Part shown: piece by piece, positions 7,893-16,716 of the stretch
How positions within the stretch are numbered: the stretch's first letter is position 1
Layout of the letters: each line of letters begins with the position of its first letter
Source of the DNA: Bacillota bacterium
Lineage (GTDB): Bacteria; Bacillota; Clostridia; Acetivibrionales; JAEZXR01
NCBI GenBank assembly: GCA_023419605.1
Contig: JAEZXR010000143.1
Coordinates: forward strand, 1 to 64,000
Length of the DNA: 64,000 nt
Direction of reading: 5' to 3'
Made by a program: the position numbers and the translations under genes
Notes under the pieces: generated by a model
Told to the model about the DNA's origin: nothing
Databases searched by the model: none
The model's input: only the letters and a program-made list of their open reading frames with translations

Positions 7893-8041
7893 TTAATAAG
7901 TAAAGGTTGGTACGAAGAAAGTCCGCGACTAGTACAGGATATTAATGATGCTACAAAGCAATTTAACAATGTAGATTTTATAATTTGAAGCAGGATGAAA
8001 AGGAAAAATTGAGTAACATTGTTAAAGTAGTTCCAAATTAA
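7893..8041 (+). pseudogene. Frameshifted remnant of a third toxin-locus gene
   Basis: In the same frame as the immunity gene, directly after its stop, an open stretch reads LISKGWYEESPRLVQDINDA and on to a TGA at 7986-7988. One frame over, coding continues as NLKQDEKEKLSNIVKVVPN to a TAA at 8039. There is no start codon. This looks like the tail of a second immunity-type gene that lost its 5' end and gained a frameshift near 7982. Confidence 0.55.
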
Positions 8042-8108
8042 AAAATATCCTGAAATTTGTGTTTTCCTAATTTTTGAGGCTGACAAAACATACATGATTT
8101 CACGCTGC

Positions 8109-8148
8109 AAAAGTAAAGACTCACCCACCAGAGTGAGTCTTTACTTTT
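8109..8148. terminator. Bidirectional terminator
   Basis: A 16-bp perfect stem AAAAGTAAAGACTCAC (8109-8124) with 8133-8148, an 8-base loop, and T-runs in both directions. It separates the toxin locus from the convergent AraC gene. Confidence 0.85.
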
Positions 8149-8245
8149 CTGCATGCTCTATACCATGTCTGCGACCGGCATATGCTTCATGCCATATAGG
8201 TTCGCTGCCGTTGGGTTTTTTATAAAGAATATCTCCTAACTATTA

Positions 8246-9118
8246 TTACTTCTTCAAAACAGGTATCCATATCTCACTTTTAAAAGTCGGTGAAGTTACA
8301 TCTTTATGCTCATTCCATAAGATTTCCGGTCCTTCCGTCTGTTCATAGCTTGAGGATGGAAACCATTCGGAATAGATGCGTCCCCAGACATTTTGCAGCG
8401 TATCGGGAAACGGCCCGACGGCTTCGAATACGGCCCATGTTGAGGCAGAAACCTCAAGCTGTGTCAGGTTCTCCGGAAACTCCTTCGTTGTTGCCACGCC
8501 GATATAATGGTCCAGTTCCCCTTTTTCCTCCATTCGCCCCTCGGAAAAGTTTGTTGAGGCACTAAGAATCCCCAAAGGCTCGACATTGGAAAGTGCTTTG
8601 AGGGTAGTAATGGTTTCAGCATTTAAATTTTCCCACATGGAGGCAATCTCCGGATTAACTCCACGGAAAATGATCGGCACTCTCTTCTTGATGCCCACAA
8701 TACGAAATGCCTCTTTTTCTTCGATTCGATAGTTCATTTCACTTCCTCCTTTAATTGATAATTGGAAGGTCATCCGCGGATACGCTTTTAGCGGTTGTCC
8801 GTTATTTCTGGCTTCCGACGGTGTTATCCCGTGCAAGCTCTGAAACGCCCTTGTAAATGAGTCCGGCGAGCTATATCCGTATTTGATTGCAGCATCAATG
8901 ACCCGAATATTACTATTATTAAGCTCAAAGGCTGCAAGAGTAAGGCGTCTGCGGCGGATATACTCCGACAGCGTAATGCCGGCAAGGAAAGAAAACATTC
9001 TTTGAAAATGATATTCGGAGCAAAAAGCCAGCCTCGCCACTTCTTTAAAGTCAATATCCTCCGTAAGATTCTTCTCAACATAATTCAACGCTTCATTCAT
9101 CTTTTCAAGCGAATCCAT
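8246..9118 (-). CDS. AraC-family regulator with GyrI-like effector domain
   Basis: 290 residues. The N-terminal 110 residues hold the two helix-turn-helix motifs of the AraC/XylS DNA-binding domain (DFKEVARLAFCSEYHFQRMF; VIDAAIKYGYSSPDSFTRAF, then GITPSEAR). Residues about 130-290 are a GyrI-like/SOUL small-molecule-binding domain (YRIEEKEAFRIVGIKKRVP ... EILWNEHKDV), as in SbmC-fused regulators such as Rob-like proteins. Such proteins sense amphipathic drugs or metabolites and often control transporters. It is monocistronic with a near-perfect GGAGGTCATGTAA ribosome site. The target genes are unknown. Confidence 0.9.
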   Translation of the reverse strand: MDSLEKMNEALNYVEKNLTEDIDFKEVARLAFCSEYHFQRMFSFLAGITLSEYIRRRRLTLAAFELNNSNIRVIDAAIKYGYSSPDSFTRAFQSLHGITPSEARNNGQPLKAYPRMTFQLSIKGGSEMNYRIEEKEAFRIVGIKKRVPIIFRGVNPEIASMWENLNAETITTLKALSNVEPLGILSASTNFSEGRMEEKGELDHYIGVATTKEFPENLTQLEVSASTWAVFEAVGPFPDTLQNVWGRIYSEWFPSSSYEQTEGPEILWNEHKDVTSPTFKSEIWIPVLKK

Positions 9119-9339
9119 TTACATGACCTCCTTTCTCTACTAGAATATCAGAAGTTCCATGCGCCTATCCGACATTTCGTGCACGATTATGCAGGGTTAG
9201 TCATTATTCTCTATTGTTCTCTTAAACCTATCATAATGTACATGTAAACCCTCTTTATAACCTTATTTTATATTTCTGCAATAAGATATCACTGCAAAAC
9301 CATAGATTTCAGCATTTTGTAAAATAACGTTTCTCTTTC

Positions 9340-9825
9340 CTACCGCAGAAGCATAACCCAAAATTCCATTTCTCCAGCTTCCGAGATTCTTTTAAAGGAA
9401 CTAACTTTTTCAAACCCTGCCTTCTCATATACTTTTATTGCGCGTTGATTAAAATCCGCTACAGTCAAACGAATCCCTTTTGCAGACAATTGGTTTCGAG
9501 CCAATTCCAAGCCATTCCTAAAAAAGTTAAAACCCAATCCTTGCCCGCATAAATCAGGCTTTATTCCTAATCCAATATCAGTATATCCCCTGTCATCGTA
9601 CACCCCAAATTGTTTACCTGCCGGGACCTGAGCAGATTCACCGAAACAATAGTACCCTAAAAGAGTACCTTCTCTGTCGGTCACTGAAAAATAAAGGCCA
9701 TTAAGAAGTTCATTTATGCAGCTATCACTTCTATCCATGCTGTAAATTGAATAGGGGGCTTCATAAATCCATTGCGAAATCACTTTTGCTTCATCATAGC
9801 TCATCTGCTTTATACTTACTTCCAT
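9340..9825 (-). CDS. GNAT-family N-acetyltransferase
   Basis: About 161 residues with the acetyl-CoA-binding motif A GLGIKPDLCGQGLGFNFF (residues about 88-105) and motif B NQRAIKVYEKAGFEKVSSF, typical of the RimI/Acetyltransf_1 fold. The substrate cannot be told. I use ATG 9825 (AAGGAA upstream) in preference to the TTG two codons earlier. It stands alone. Confidence 0.85.
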   Translation of the reverse strand: MEVSIKQMSYDEAKVISQWIYEAPYSIYSMDRSDSCINELLNGLYFSVTDREGTLLGYYCFGESAQVPAGKQFGVYDDRGYTDIGLGIKPDLCGQGLGFNFFRNGLELARNQLSAKGIRLTVADFNQRAIKVYEKAGFEKVSSFKRISEAGEMEFWVMLLR

Positions 9826-9912
9826 GTTCAATTCCTTATACCTTATATTATAAGCTTTAGTGTAATACCTTGCTTGTATATTTTATCATATTATCAAAAA
9901 AGGAGAAAAGAA

Positions 9913-9957
9913 AAACTACAGGTTAGATTCTGCGTGAGCAGGGTCTTCCTGTAGTTT
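9913..9957. terminator. Hairpin with nested stem
   Basis: AAACTACAGG (9913-9922) pairs with CCTGTAGTTT (9948-9957). A smaller CTGC/GCAG hairpin (9930-9941) sits inside the loop. A T-rich stretch follows on the plus strand. Confidence 0.5.
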
Positions 9958-10024
9958 ATTTACAAAAGCCAACCTAGCCTGAAGTCGATGGCCCCTTCAC
10001 TTTTTCAGCTCTGCAAATTCGGAT

Positions 10025-10095
10025 GGAACTTAGCTGATTCGTACCCCGTAAAGCCCGGAACCGTTAGCTGTACGACGCACAAATCAGCAGTTACC
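10025..10095. repeat. 71-bp small repeat, copy 1
   Basis: The ends GGAACTTAGCTGATTC and AATCAGCAGTTACC are imperfect inverted repeats of each other. The same ends, also exactly 71 bases apart, recur at 59117-59187, while the centre differs. It looks like a miniature repetitive element. Confidence 0.5.
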
Positions 10096-10179
10096 AATCC
10101 GATTGTATATAAAAGATAATCATACGCTTTTGCAGCTCATACCCTGGCAGGAAATCACTAAATTTCGGGTACGACATTC

Positions 10180-10392
10180 TTAGATAGAAATAATATCTTT
10201 TGTATCAAAGCACAGCAAAACCAAGTCGTTTCCCCCCGGCTTTAGGTATTTAATATGGGTACCTCTCTTTTCCGGATCGTAATAGGAGTCCTCCATCTGT
10301 TGTTCAAAATCAGCCCTATCCAGGTATTGAAGCAAACTCTTTCCTGCTGTAACAATCCTTAAAGGCGCTGAAGGACCGCAAACTACCCCAGT
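10180..10392 (-). pseudogene. 3' remnant of an unidentified gene
   Basis: A 70-codon open stretch with protein-like composition (PLRIVTAGKSLLQYLD ... HIKYLKPGGNDLVLLCFD) ending at TAA 10180-10182. It has no ATG, GTG or TTG start and is bounded upstream by a stop at 10393-10395. It reads like the C-terminal end of a soluble protein whose 5' part was deleted. I do not recognise the family. It lies between the GNAT gene and the end of the polysaccharide locus. Confidence 0.45.
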
Positions 10393-10409
10393 TTATTTCA
10401 ACATTTTTA

Positions 10410-11222
10410 TTACTCATATAGTGGTTGCCTTTTTAGCGGAAACCATTCAATCACTCTTTTTATATATTCATCCCAGAAATTCCAGTCATGCTCACCTGGA
10501 CCTTCCATATAAGTCAACTCCAGTCCCAGGTGTTCAATATGGTTCCTGAACCTGACGTTATCCTGATAAAGGAAATCCTCCGTCCCGCAGCATTGGAACA
10601 GCTTCGGGACATCGGTATTTTCCGTTCTGAGTTTTTCAGCCAGATGAAACAGGTCGTTTTCACTTCCCTTTACCCTTGCAAGATCACCAAAGACATCGGA
10701 CAGTTCGCTTTTTACCATATTGGTACTTTTAGGAGACTCTACGATTTTTACAATATCCAGCGCTCCTGAAAGACTGGCAGCCGCAGCAAATTTTTCAGGA
10801 TTTCTCAGCGCTACCTTGAAGGCCCCGTAGCCACCCATGGAGAGTCCTGCAACAAAATTATCCTCTCTTTTGTCAGAAAGCGGAAATAAAGCTCTGGCTA
10901 CCTGTGGCAGTTCTTCAGATACATACGTCCAATAACGGTTTCCATGGGCCATGTCGGTATAGAAGCTGTGCTCCGCAGCCGGCATAACCACGGCCAGCCT
11001 GTTTTCCACAGCATACCTTTCTATGTTGCTATACCGCAGCCAACAGCTTTGGTCCTGAGAATATCCGTGAAGCAGGTATAATGTCTGGAACTTAGTTCCT
11101 GCCTCATACATGTCTTTCTGCCCGGCAGCTACTTCCGAATAAGTAATTGTGGGTATGACTACAAATATGCTGGTCTGCACCCTGAGACTTGCAGACGTGA
11201 ACTGGCATTGAATCAGTGCCAT
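10410..11222 (-). CDS. Esterase of the EstA/esterase D family (CE1-like), polysaccharide locus
   Basis: A 270-residue alpha/beta hydrolase. LYLLHGYSQDQSCW provides the oxyanion-hole region, GLSMGGYGAFKVAL the nucleophile serine (about residue 130), and GEHDWNFWDEYI the catalytic histidine, with an Asp in CGTEDFLYQ. There is no signal peptide, so it acts in the cytoplasm. Family members remove acetyl or related ester groups from oligosaccharides. As the last gene of the sensor-transporter-hydrolase cluster it probably deacetylates imported pectic fragments. The ribosome site GGAGGAGTGAGATT precedes the ATG. Confidence 0.85.
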   Translation of the reverse strand: MALIQCQFTSASLRVQTSIFVVIPTITYSEVAAGQKDMYEAGTKFQTLYLLHGYSQDQSCWLRYSNIERYAVENRLAVVMPAAEHSFYTDMAHGNRYWTYVSEELPQVARALFPLSDKREDNFVAGLSMGGYGAFKVALRNPEKFAAAASLSGALDIVKIVESPKSTNMVKSELSDVFGDLARVKGSENDLFHLAEKLRTENTDVPKLFQCCGTEDFLYQDNVRFRNHIEHLGLELTYMEGPGEHDWNFWDEYIKRVIEWFPLKRQPLYE

Positions 11223-11249
11223 AATCTCACTCCTCCACGAAACTTTTCA

Positions 11250-12317
11250 CTATTCCTTTGCAATTTTTATCGCTTCCGTCAGCAGCAGCAGGGTTAACGC
11301 TTGTCCATAGGTCATGGGGCATACAGGTATATCCTTATAAAACTGCGCATCCTTTCCCACCGGAGTTCCATAGGACACTCCCTGAACAATGCCATCCGCA
11401 GAGATCTGTGAAAGCACTCCTTCTACTGCTTTCAGCCCCATCTCCATATATTTCGCGTCCAGATATCCTCTCCTGATGCCTTTTAGTATTCCATATCCGA
11501 AAGCAGCCGTTGCGGAGGTCTCCAGATAGGAGGTTGTATCATCAATCACCGTGTGCCATAGTCCGCTGCTGTTTTGATATTTTTCCAGAGCAGCTACCTG
11601 AGCGTTAAAAGTGTCCAATAGGTACTGCCTTAACCCAGGTTCTACTTCCACCATATCCAGGAAGTCAACTAAACCGCAGGTATACCAGGAATTCCCTCTC
11701 GCCCAGTGTACGGCACCATAATTGTGCATTTCGTTAAAATCCCAACCATGGTAGAAAAGCCCGCAGGATTTGTCATACAGGTATTTTATGTGAACCAGGA
11801 ATTGCTTCTTCGCCTCTTCGACATATTCCGGTCTGCCCAGTACTTCACCGGCTTTCGCCAGGAATAGGCATGTCATAAACAAGGTATCAATAAGGATTTG
11901 TCCGTCGTTGGGATCGCCTGTAATCATGTGCTGCAACGCCCCGTCCCCCGTGCGGATCATTTCCTTCATAATCCAGGTACTCCATTCATCGCATAGCTCC
12001 AAATACACCTTATCGCTATTCATCTGATAAAGTCCAATGAGGGTAAGCATAGGAGACATGGTATTCACATTTTTCTCGGGCAAGCCCTGCCGTATGCGTT
12101 CGGAATACCAGCTGTGCAGGAAATCCAGAATATCCTGCCGTCCGGTATCCAGATAATACTTATACAGGCCATAGATGCCCACTCCCTGGGGCCATTCCCA
12201 CAGGTTTATATCAATCAGACCAATCGGATATTTTTCTTCATAACCTTCATTCTTCAGATTCTTCATCCTGTCTGCTACCTTATCCAGCAGTGCAGCCAGT
12301 TCTGCTTTACTTTGCAT
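11250..12317 (-). CDS. Unsaturated rhamnogalacturonyl/glucuronyl hydrolase, GH105 (YteR/YesR-like)
   Basis: About 356 residues with the (alpha/alpha)6 barrel features of GH105: INLWEWPQGVGIYGLYKYY near the start, MTGDPNDGQILIDTLFM, and HNYGAVHWARGNSWYTCGL. GH105 enzymes hydrate the 4,5-double bond of unsaturated uronic-acid disaccharides released by rhamnogalacturonan or ulvan lyases. There is no signal peptide, so it works on imported disaccharide. I start it at ATG 12317 (AAAAGGGTGATACGT upstream), giving an 11-base overlap with the upstream gene; ATG 12344 is the alternative. This is the best clue that the locus targets pectin rhamnogalacturonan I. Confidence 0.87.
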   Translation of the reverse strand: MQSKAELAALLDKVADRMKNLKNEGYEEKYPIGLIDINLWEWPQGVGIYGLYKYYLDTGRQDILDFLHSWYSERIRQGLPEKNVNTMSPMLTLIGLYQMNSDKVYLELCDEWSTWIMKEMIRTGDGALQHMITGDPNDGQILIDTLFMTCLFLAKAGEVLGRPEYVEEAKKQFLVHIKYLYDKSCGLFYHGWDFNEMHNYGAVHWARGNSWYTCGLVDFLDMVEVEPGLRQYLLDTFNAQVAALEKYQNSSGLWHTVIDDTTSYLETSATAAFGYGILKGIRRGYLDAKYMEMGLKAVEGVLSQISADGIVQGVSYGTPVGKDAQFYKDIPVCPMTYGQALTLLLLTEAIKIAKE

Positions 12318-14832
12318 ACGTATCACCCTTTTCTCCATACTCAATTAACCCATCCGTTGAAAACCCCTTGTATTGTACCGGCTCGCCGTTTACTGCCATC
12401 GACCCTTCCCAGGACGCTTCCACCCTGCCATATACTGCATCCGTCAGTTTGACTTCCTGTTGAGGACTTATGGTCAGTTGCATTTCCAGCATGCTGTCCA
12501 CGAAAGCGCCAAAGTTCTCGAATTCATCCTTACTGGAAACTCTTAATATCCATACATTTTTATATCCCGGACTTACCAGCTCCCGATCCCGGTTCAAGCC
12601 TCTATACTGCAGGTATAAACCGTTGTCGGCATAAATAGCTGCGAAGCTGCTTCCCTTGCTGGCGAAACACCAGTTTCCGTACTGGAGGAATTGATCAAAG
12701 CTTGCTACAGGAAAATAAGCGTGGGTATAATTTACCGAGTGCTCCGGATTGATATCATAAATGACGATTCCCACTCCTTTGTATTGGGCAGCCTTGGGCA
12801 GATATCCGTTTCCAGCCCAGAAATTCGGCCGTCCGCTGCCATGGGCGTGAAGCTCACCCGGATGGTTGATCCATATTTGTGCCTCAGGGTCAAAGGTTGC
12901 CTGAATAATGTGCTCCTGATAGCCTTTGCATCCCGGCTTGAAACCGCAGGCCGTGGAGAGGATAAAGTCTGCTGTCTTGTAGGTATAAAGGTCTACATGC
13001 TGCATATAGCCCTGGGTGTTCCTGAATACCATATTCCTGCCTGCGGGAACGTTCATGTACGCTGCATACTCCTGCGGGGGAACATAGTCCGACAAGCAGA
13101 AGGAGACCGCTGCCTTGGCCGATTGGTTCAGATACCCCTGCCCCCAACCAATCCAGCACATACTGCTGGTGCCGTTGATATAATTGCCTTTGAGCTCTTT
13201 TTCGTAGGATCTGCCAAAGGAACAGGATAAAATTCCATGAAAACCATTCACCGCCGTATAGTAGAAGACTTGATCCAGCGCTTTGCGTGCCATTGCCCGG
13301 ATTTCCGCAGAAGCGGCCATATCATAAAGATTGGCCAGCCCCAAAACATCAATGGGAATATAAGCGCTGCAATTCCACTCGGTCAACCCTTCCTCATAGA
13401 ACCTTTCAAACCAACCTGTCAAAAGCTGTTCGGCTTTCTGCACAAGCTGTCTTCCTGTTTTTCCACTGTTTGAGAACACCTCATCGGGGAAAGTCTGTCC
13501 GGCGAGAAGCTGACAGGTATGAAACAGGAGTGCATGGTTTTCGCTGAAGAACCACATGACATCGTCCCCGGGCTCATCCATCCAATATCTGAAGTTGATA
13601 ATACAATCTTTGATTTTTGTCCAGAAATCCTCTTCAAAGATCCCTTGATCCCTGAAATCCTTCCATAATCGATAGAAATGAACCAGATGGAAATCGCTGC
13701 AGTCATATCTTTCGTTAATGCCGATCAACTGTCTGAGGATGATTTCCCGGGCTTCTTCAGGATCACCCTTTGCATAGAGGATCGCCATGGCCTTGTTGAT
13801 ATTGTCTTCCCCATGGACCGCCAAAAAGTCCAGGGCTGTCTTTTTCCGCACCGCTATATCCTGGCTGGTTTCCGGCAACAGGGACGCGGGATATATTTGC
13901 AGAGGCAGAATGCGGGATATGGAGATACCTTCTACCGGTACGGTTATATCAAAATGGTTAAAACCCATGGAGAAATTTTCTACACTGCCCAAATCAACGC
14001 AGCAGCTTTTCCCGTGCAGGACCGCATTGAGCTTTCGGATTCCTCCCTCTACGAGGTTTTCCTCGTAGGAACTCACAATATTGCACTTTAGATCGTAGTC
14101 AAAGGGATTTTTGACTATAAGCCGTATGTTCCCTTCTTTGACCGTATCCTTTTCAAATCGCGCATTGTAGACCGCATCCTCAACAGCTCTGATTTTTTCC
14201 CCGTCTCGATGGCCTACAGGAACAATGATCTCCAATTCCCGGCTCCCTTTATAATCAAGCCTGAAATAATACTGAGTATCCCTCTCCGCCAGGTCGTCAA
14301 AGCACACCTCCAGTTGGTTTATGCCTTCCTGCAATTCTGCCTGGAAATTTGTTATCTGTTCAATATTCCGGGTATAAGGGGTAAAATCCACTGCCAGCTT
14401 CCCATTGACCCAGACCGTGGCCCCACCACAGGTCCGCAGTTGAAAGTCCGCCCTGTGCGCTTCTGTGCTGCTCACGGTAGTGACGGCCCAGGTTCTCAGA
14501 TAGGTGGGTACAAACCAGAAGGCGGATAGCTCAACATTCACATTGTCAAAGGGAAAGTATACCTTCCATTCCCTCTTCCCCTCTTCCAATTCCAACCCCT
14601 CGCCGGGTTGGGCATACAATAAATCCATCCGCTCCGGGGCTCTTTCTCTCCTCTTTACAACAAATTCTTTGCGGCAAGGGTTCTCATGGATGGAAAACCC
14701 CTCTTTCAGCCACAAATTTATATCACCCGACATTGTCATGGGCTCAAACCGCATTTTTTTCTCGTAGATACCAGCCAGGAGCCACCGGTTGATGGTTTCC
14801 CCCCGGTACAGAGAATATATTAATTCATTCAT
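12307..14832 (-). CDS. Large uncharacterised protein, probable polysaccharide-active enzyme
   Basis: 841 residues without a signal peptide. Residues about 60-220 read as a beta-sandwich (FDNVNVELSAFWFVPTYLRT ... GGATVWVNGKLAVDF), like the jelly-roll modules of glycosidases. A second beta region follows to about 330. Residues about 340-600 are helical with repeated W/H-rich segments (DDVMWFFSENHALLFHTCQL), typical of an (alpha/alpha) toroid. The C-terminal third is beta-rich with HAHGSGRPNFWAGNGYLPK. The layout resembles toroid-plus-beta-sheet lyases and hydrolases, but I cannot name a family. It sits in the GH105 operon, so a cytoplasmic lyase or hydrolase acting on imported pectic oligosaccharides is the likely role. 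The ribosome site is GGAGAATGGACT. Confidence 0.7.
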   Translation of the reverse strand: MNELIYSLYRGETINRWLLAGIYEKKMRFEPMTMSGDINLWLKEGFSIHENPCRKEFVVKRRERAPERMDLLYAQPGEGLELEEGKREWKVYFPFDNVNVELSAFWFVPTYLRTWAVTTVSSTEAHRADFQLRTCGGATVWVNGKLAVDFTPYTRNIEQITNFQAELQEGINQLEVCFDDLAERDTQYYFRLDYKGSRELEIIVPVGHRDGEKIRAVEDAVYNARFEKDTVKEGNIRLIVKNPFDYDLKCNIVSSYEENLVEGGIRKLNAVLHGKSCCVDLGSVENFSMGFNHFDITVPVEGISISRILPLQIYPASLLPETSQDIAVRKKTALDFLAVHGEDNINKAMAILYAKGDPEEAREIILRQLIGINERYDCSDFHLVHFYRLWKDFRDQGIFEEDFWTKIKDCIINFRYWMDEPGDDVMWFFSENHALLFHTCQLLAGQTFPDEVFSNSGKTGRQLVQKAEQLLTGWFERFYEEGLTEWNCSAYIPIDVLGLANLYDMAASAEIRAMARKALDQVFYYTAVNGFHGILSCSFGRSYEKELKGNYINGTSSMCWIGWGQGYLNQSAKAAVSFCLSDYVPPQEYAAYMNVPAGRNMVFRNTQGYMQHVDLYTYKTADFILSTACGFKPGCKGYQEHIIQATFDPEAQIWINHPGELHAHGSGRPNFWAGNGYLPKAAQYKGVGIVIYDINPEHSVNYTHAYFPVASFDQFLQYGNWCFASKGSSFAAIYADNGLYLQYRGLNRDRELVSPGYKNVWILRVSSKDEFENFGAFVDSMLEMQLTISPQQEVKLTDAVYGRVEASWEGSMAVNGEPVQYKGFSTDGLIEYGEKGDTYAK

Positions 14833-14866
14833 AGTCCATTCTCCATTTATATTAGTTTTTTGTTAT

Positions 14867-15709
14867 TTACTCCTTCATACCGGAAACCACCATACCCCGC
14901 ACGAACTGCTTCTGGAAGATCAGGAATATAATCAGTACCGGAATCATGGTAAGCACGGCCATGGCCAGGAGGCTGCTCCAATCAACCGAATATTGGCCGG
15001 AGAAGTTCGCGATGGCCAGCTGCACGGTATAAAGCTTCGGATTGTTGATAACCAGCAGGGGCCATAGGAAGTCGTTCCAGCGCCACATGAAGGAGAATAT
15101 GGTCAAAACCGCCAGTACCGGCTTTGCTATGGGCAAAATAATACGAACAAAGATGTGCGTCTCGGAAGCCCCGTCTATTCTGGCTGCCTCCAGAAGCTCA
15201 TCCGGAACCGACATCAGGTACTGCCGCATCAGAAATACCCCGGTGGGCGTAGCTGCAGGCGGAATGATAATCCCCCAGAGGGAATTGTACATCTTGAATA
15301 TTTTAAGCATCTGGAACAGAGATATCATGATGACCTCCAGAGGAATCATCAGCGTGCCCAAAAATGCCAGGAACAGGAAATTGCTCCCTTTAAATTTGAA
15401 TTTGGCAAAGGCATAGCCTGCCATACAGTTTATAACGAGTGTAATAAGGGTCGCTACAGTAGCAGAGTAGGCACTATTTAAAAAATACAGTCCGAAGTTG
15501 CCTCGATTTAATGCATTGGTAAAATTCTCAAAAGTGATTTTCATAGGTAAAAGTAATGGAGGCCATGCCACCAGTTCTGTCTTGCTTTTTAACGCACAGA
15601 TTACGATCCACACAACGGGAATCATGAACAAAACAGCCAGTATGATTAATACTGCATAGAGCAAAAAGGATTTAATCATCGGACTTACCTGTTTCTTTGC
15701 TGACAGCAT
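14867..15709 (-). CDS. CUT1 sugar ABC transporter permease (MalG-type)
   Basis: About 280 residues with six membrane helices and the EAA loop EAARIDGASETHIFVRIILP that contacts the ATPase. The start ATG 15709 shares one base with the stop of the preceding permease (TGATG), so the two subunits are coupled. It forms the channel with the MalF-type permease for oligosaccharide uptake. No ATPase is encoded in the cluster; such systems in Firmicutes usually borrow a shared MsmK-type ATPase encoded elsewhere. Confidence 0.92.
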   Translation of the reverse strand: MLSAKKQVSPMIKSFLLYAVLIILAVLFMIPVVWIVICALKSKTELVAWPPLLLPMKITFENFTNALNRGNFGLYFLNSAYSATVATLITLVINCMAGYAFAKFKFKGSNFLFLAFLGTLMIPLEVIMISLFQMLKIFKMYNSLWGIIIPPAATPTGVFLMRQYLMSVPDELLEAARIDGASETHIFVRIILPIAKPVLAVLTIFSFMWRWNDFLWPLLVINNPKLYTVQLAIANFSGQYSVDWSSLLAMAVLTMIPVLIIFLIFQKQFVRGMVVSGMKE

Positions 15710-16599
15710 CACACTTCACCTCCCCGGTTCGCCTTAAATTGAAACAATGTCAGTGTACATAATATTGCGAACAATACCACAGACAGTGCGCTGGCGTATC
15801 CCATCTGGTTTTTCTGGAAACCGTACTCGTATATGCTCTGTACCAGGTAAGTAGTCGCTTTGTTCGGTCCTCCTGACGTCAGCGAGAACACCATGGCATA
15901 GGATTTGAAGGCGTCAATCATACTGAGTATGAGCACAAGGAAGCTGGTAGGCTTCAAAAGGGGTAAGGTAACGTGCCAGAACTTCTGTACCGGGCTCGCG
16001 CCGTCAATGTCGCAGGCCTCATAATATGATGTGGGTATGCTTTGCAATCCGGCTATAAACATAACCATATAAAATCCGGTTCTACACCAAATGGTGGCTA
16101 CAATGACCGATACATTGGCGAAAAATCCGTCCGTCAGCCATTTTACCGGTTCATGCCCTATCAGGGTCAATAAATAATTGATAATTCCGAAATCGTATCC
16201 CAATATCCATTTCCACGAAACACCTACTACAACAAAGGATATCATCGTAGGCCAGTAAAAAATGGCTCTAAAAATCCCCTTGAATTTTATTTCCCGAATT
16301 AGAAATCCTGCCAGTAAAAGTGACATTGCAAAAAGCAATGGTACCGTAATCACCGCGTAAGCAACGGTCCTGCCCAGGCAATCCCAAAATTCGCTGGTTG
16401 TAAATATTTCTTTAAAATTATCCAGTCCGACAATTTTAAATTTATTCAATCCATCCCAATCGGTAAAGGAGTAGAAGAAAACGGAAGCCGCTGGAATGAC
16501 AATAAACATTAAAAAAATAAGAAAGTTGGGAAGAAGGAAAATATAGGGGGTAAAGGCATTGCCGTATTGTCTGCTTTTGGGGCGTTGAACCCTTTTCAC
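15709..16599 (-). CDS. CUT1 sugar ABC transporter permease (MalF/UgpA-type)
   Basis: 296 residues and six helices, with the EAA loop in YYEACDIDGASPVQKFWHVT. The N-terminal basic segment is followed by FLLPNFLIFLMFIVIPAASV, the usual first helix of the YtcP/LplB/UgpA group linked to YesMN regulators. It pairs with the downstream MalG-type permease. Confidence 0.92.
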   Translation of the reverse strand: MKRVQRPKSRQYGNAFTPYIFLLPNFLIFLMFIVIPAASVFFYSFTDWDGLNKFKIVGLDNFKEIFTTSEFWDCLGRTVAYAVITVPLLFAMSLLLAGFLIREIKFKGIFRAIFYWPTMISFVVVGVSWKWILGYDFGIINYLLTLIGHEPVKWLTDGFFANVSVIVATIWCRTGFYMVMFIAGLQSIPTSYYEACDIDGASPVQKFWHVTLPLLKPTSFLVLILSMIDAFKSYAMVFSLTSGGPNKATTYLVQSIYEYGFQKNQMGYASALSVVLFAILCTLTLFQFKANRGGEV

Positions 16600-16658
16600 T
16601 TTAATTCACCTCTTGACTATAAAATTGATTCTTGGTTTTATGCGTAGTTGAAGTTTTT

Positions 16659-16697
16659 CTGGAAGAACAGAAGGCAGAAATCCTTCTGTTCTTCCAG
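16659..16697 (-). promoter_or_regulatory. Intercistronic stem-loop after the binding-protein gene
   Basis: A 16-bp perfect stem (16659-16674 with 16682-16697) and 7-base loop lie between the binding-protein stop and the permeases. No T-run follows on the transcribed strand. It is therefore more likely an mRNA-stabilising or attenuating element that keeps the binding protein more abundant than the permeases. Confidence 0.65.
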
Positions 16698-16716
16698 AAA
16701 AGCATGGTGCTTCAAG

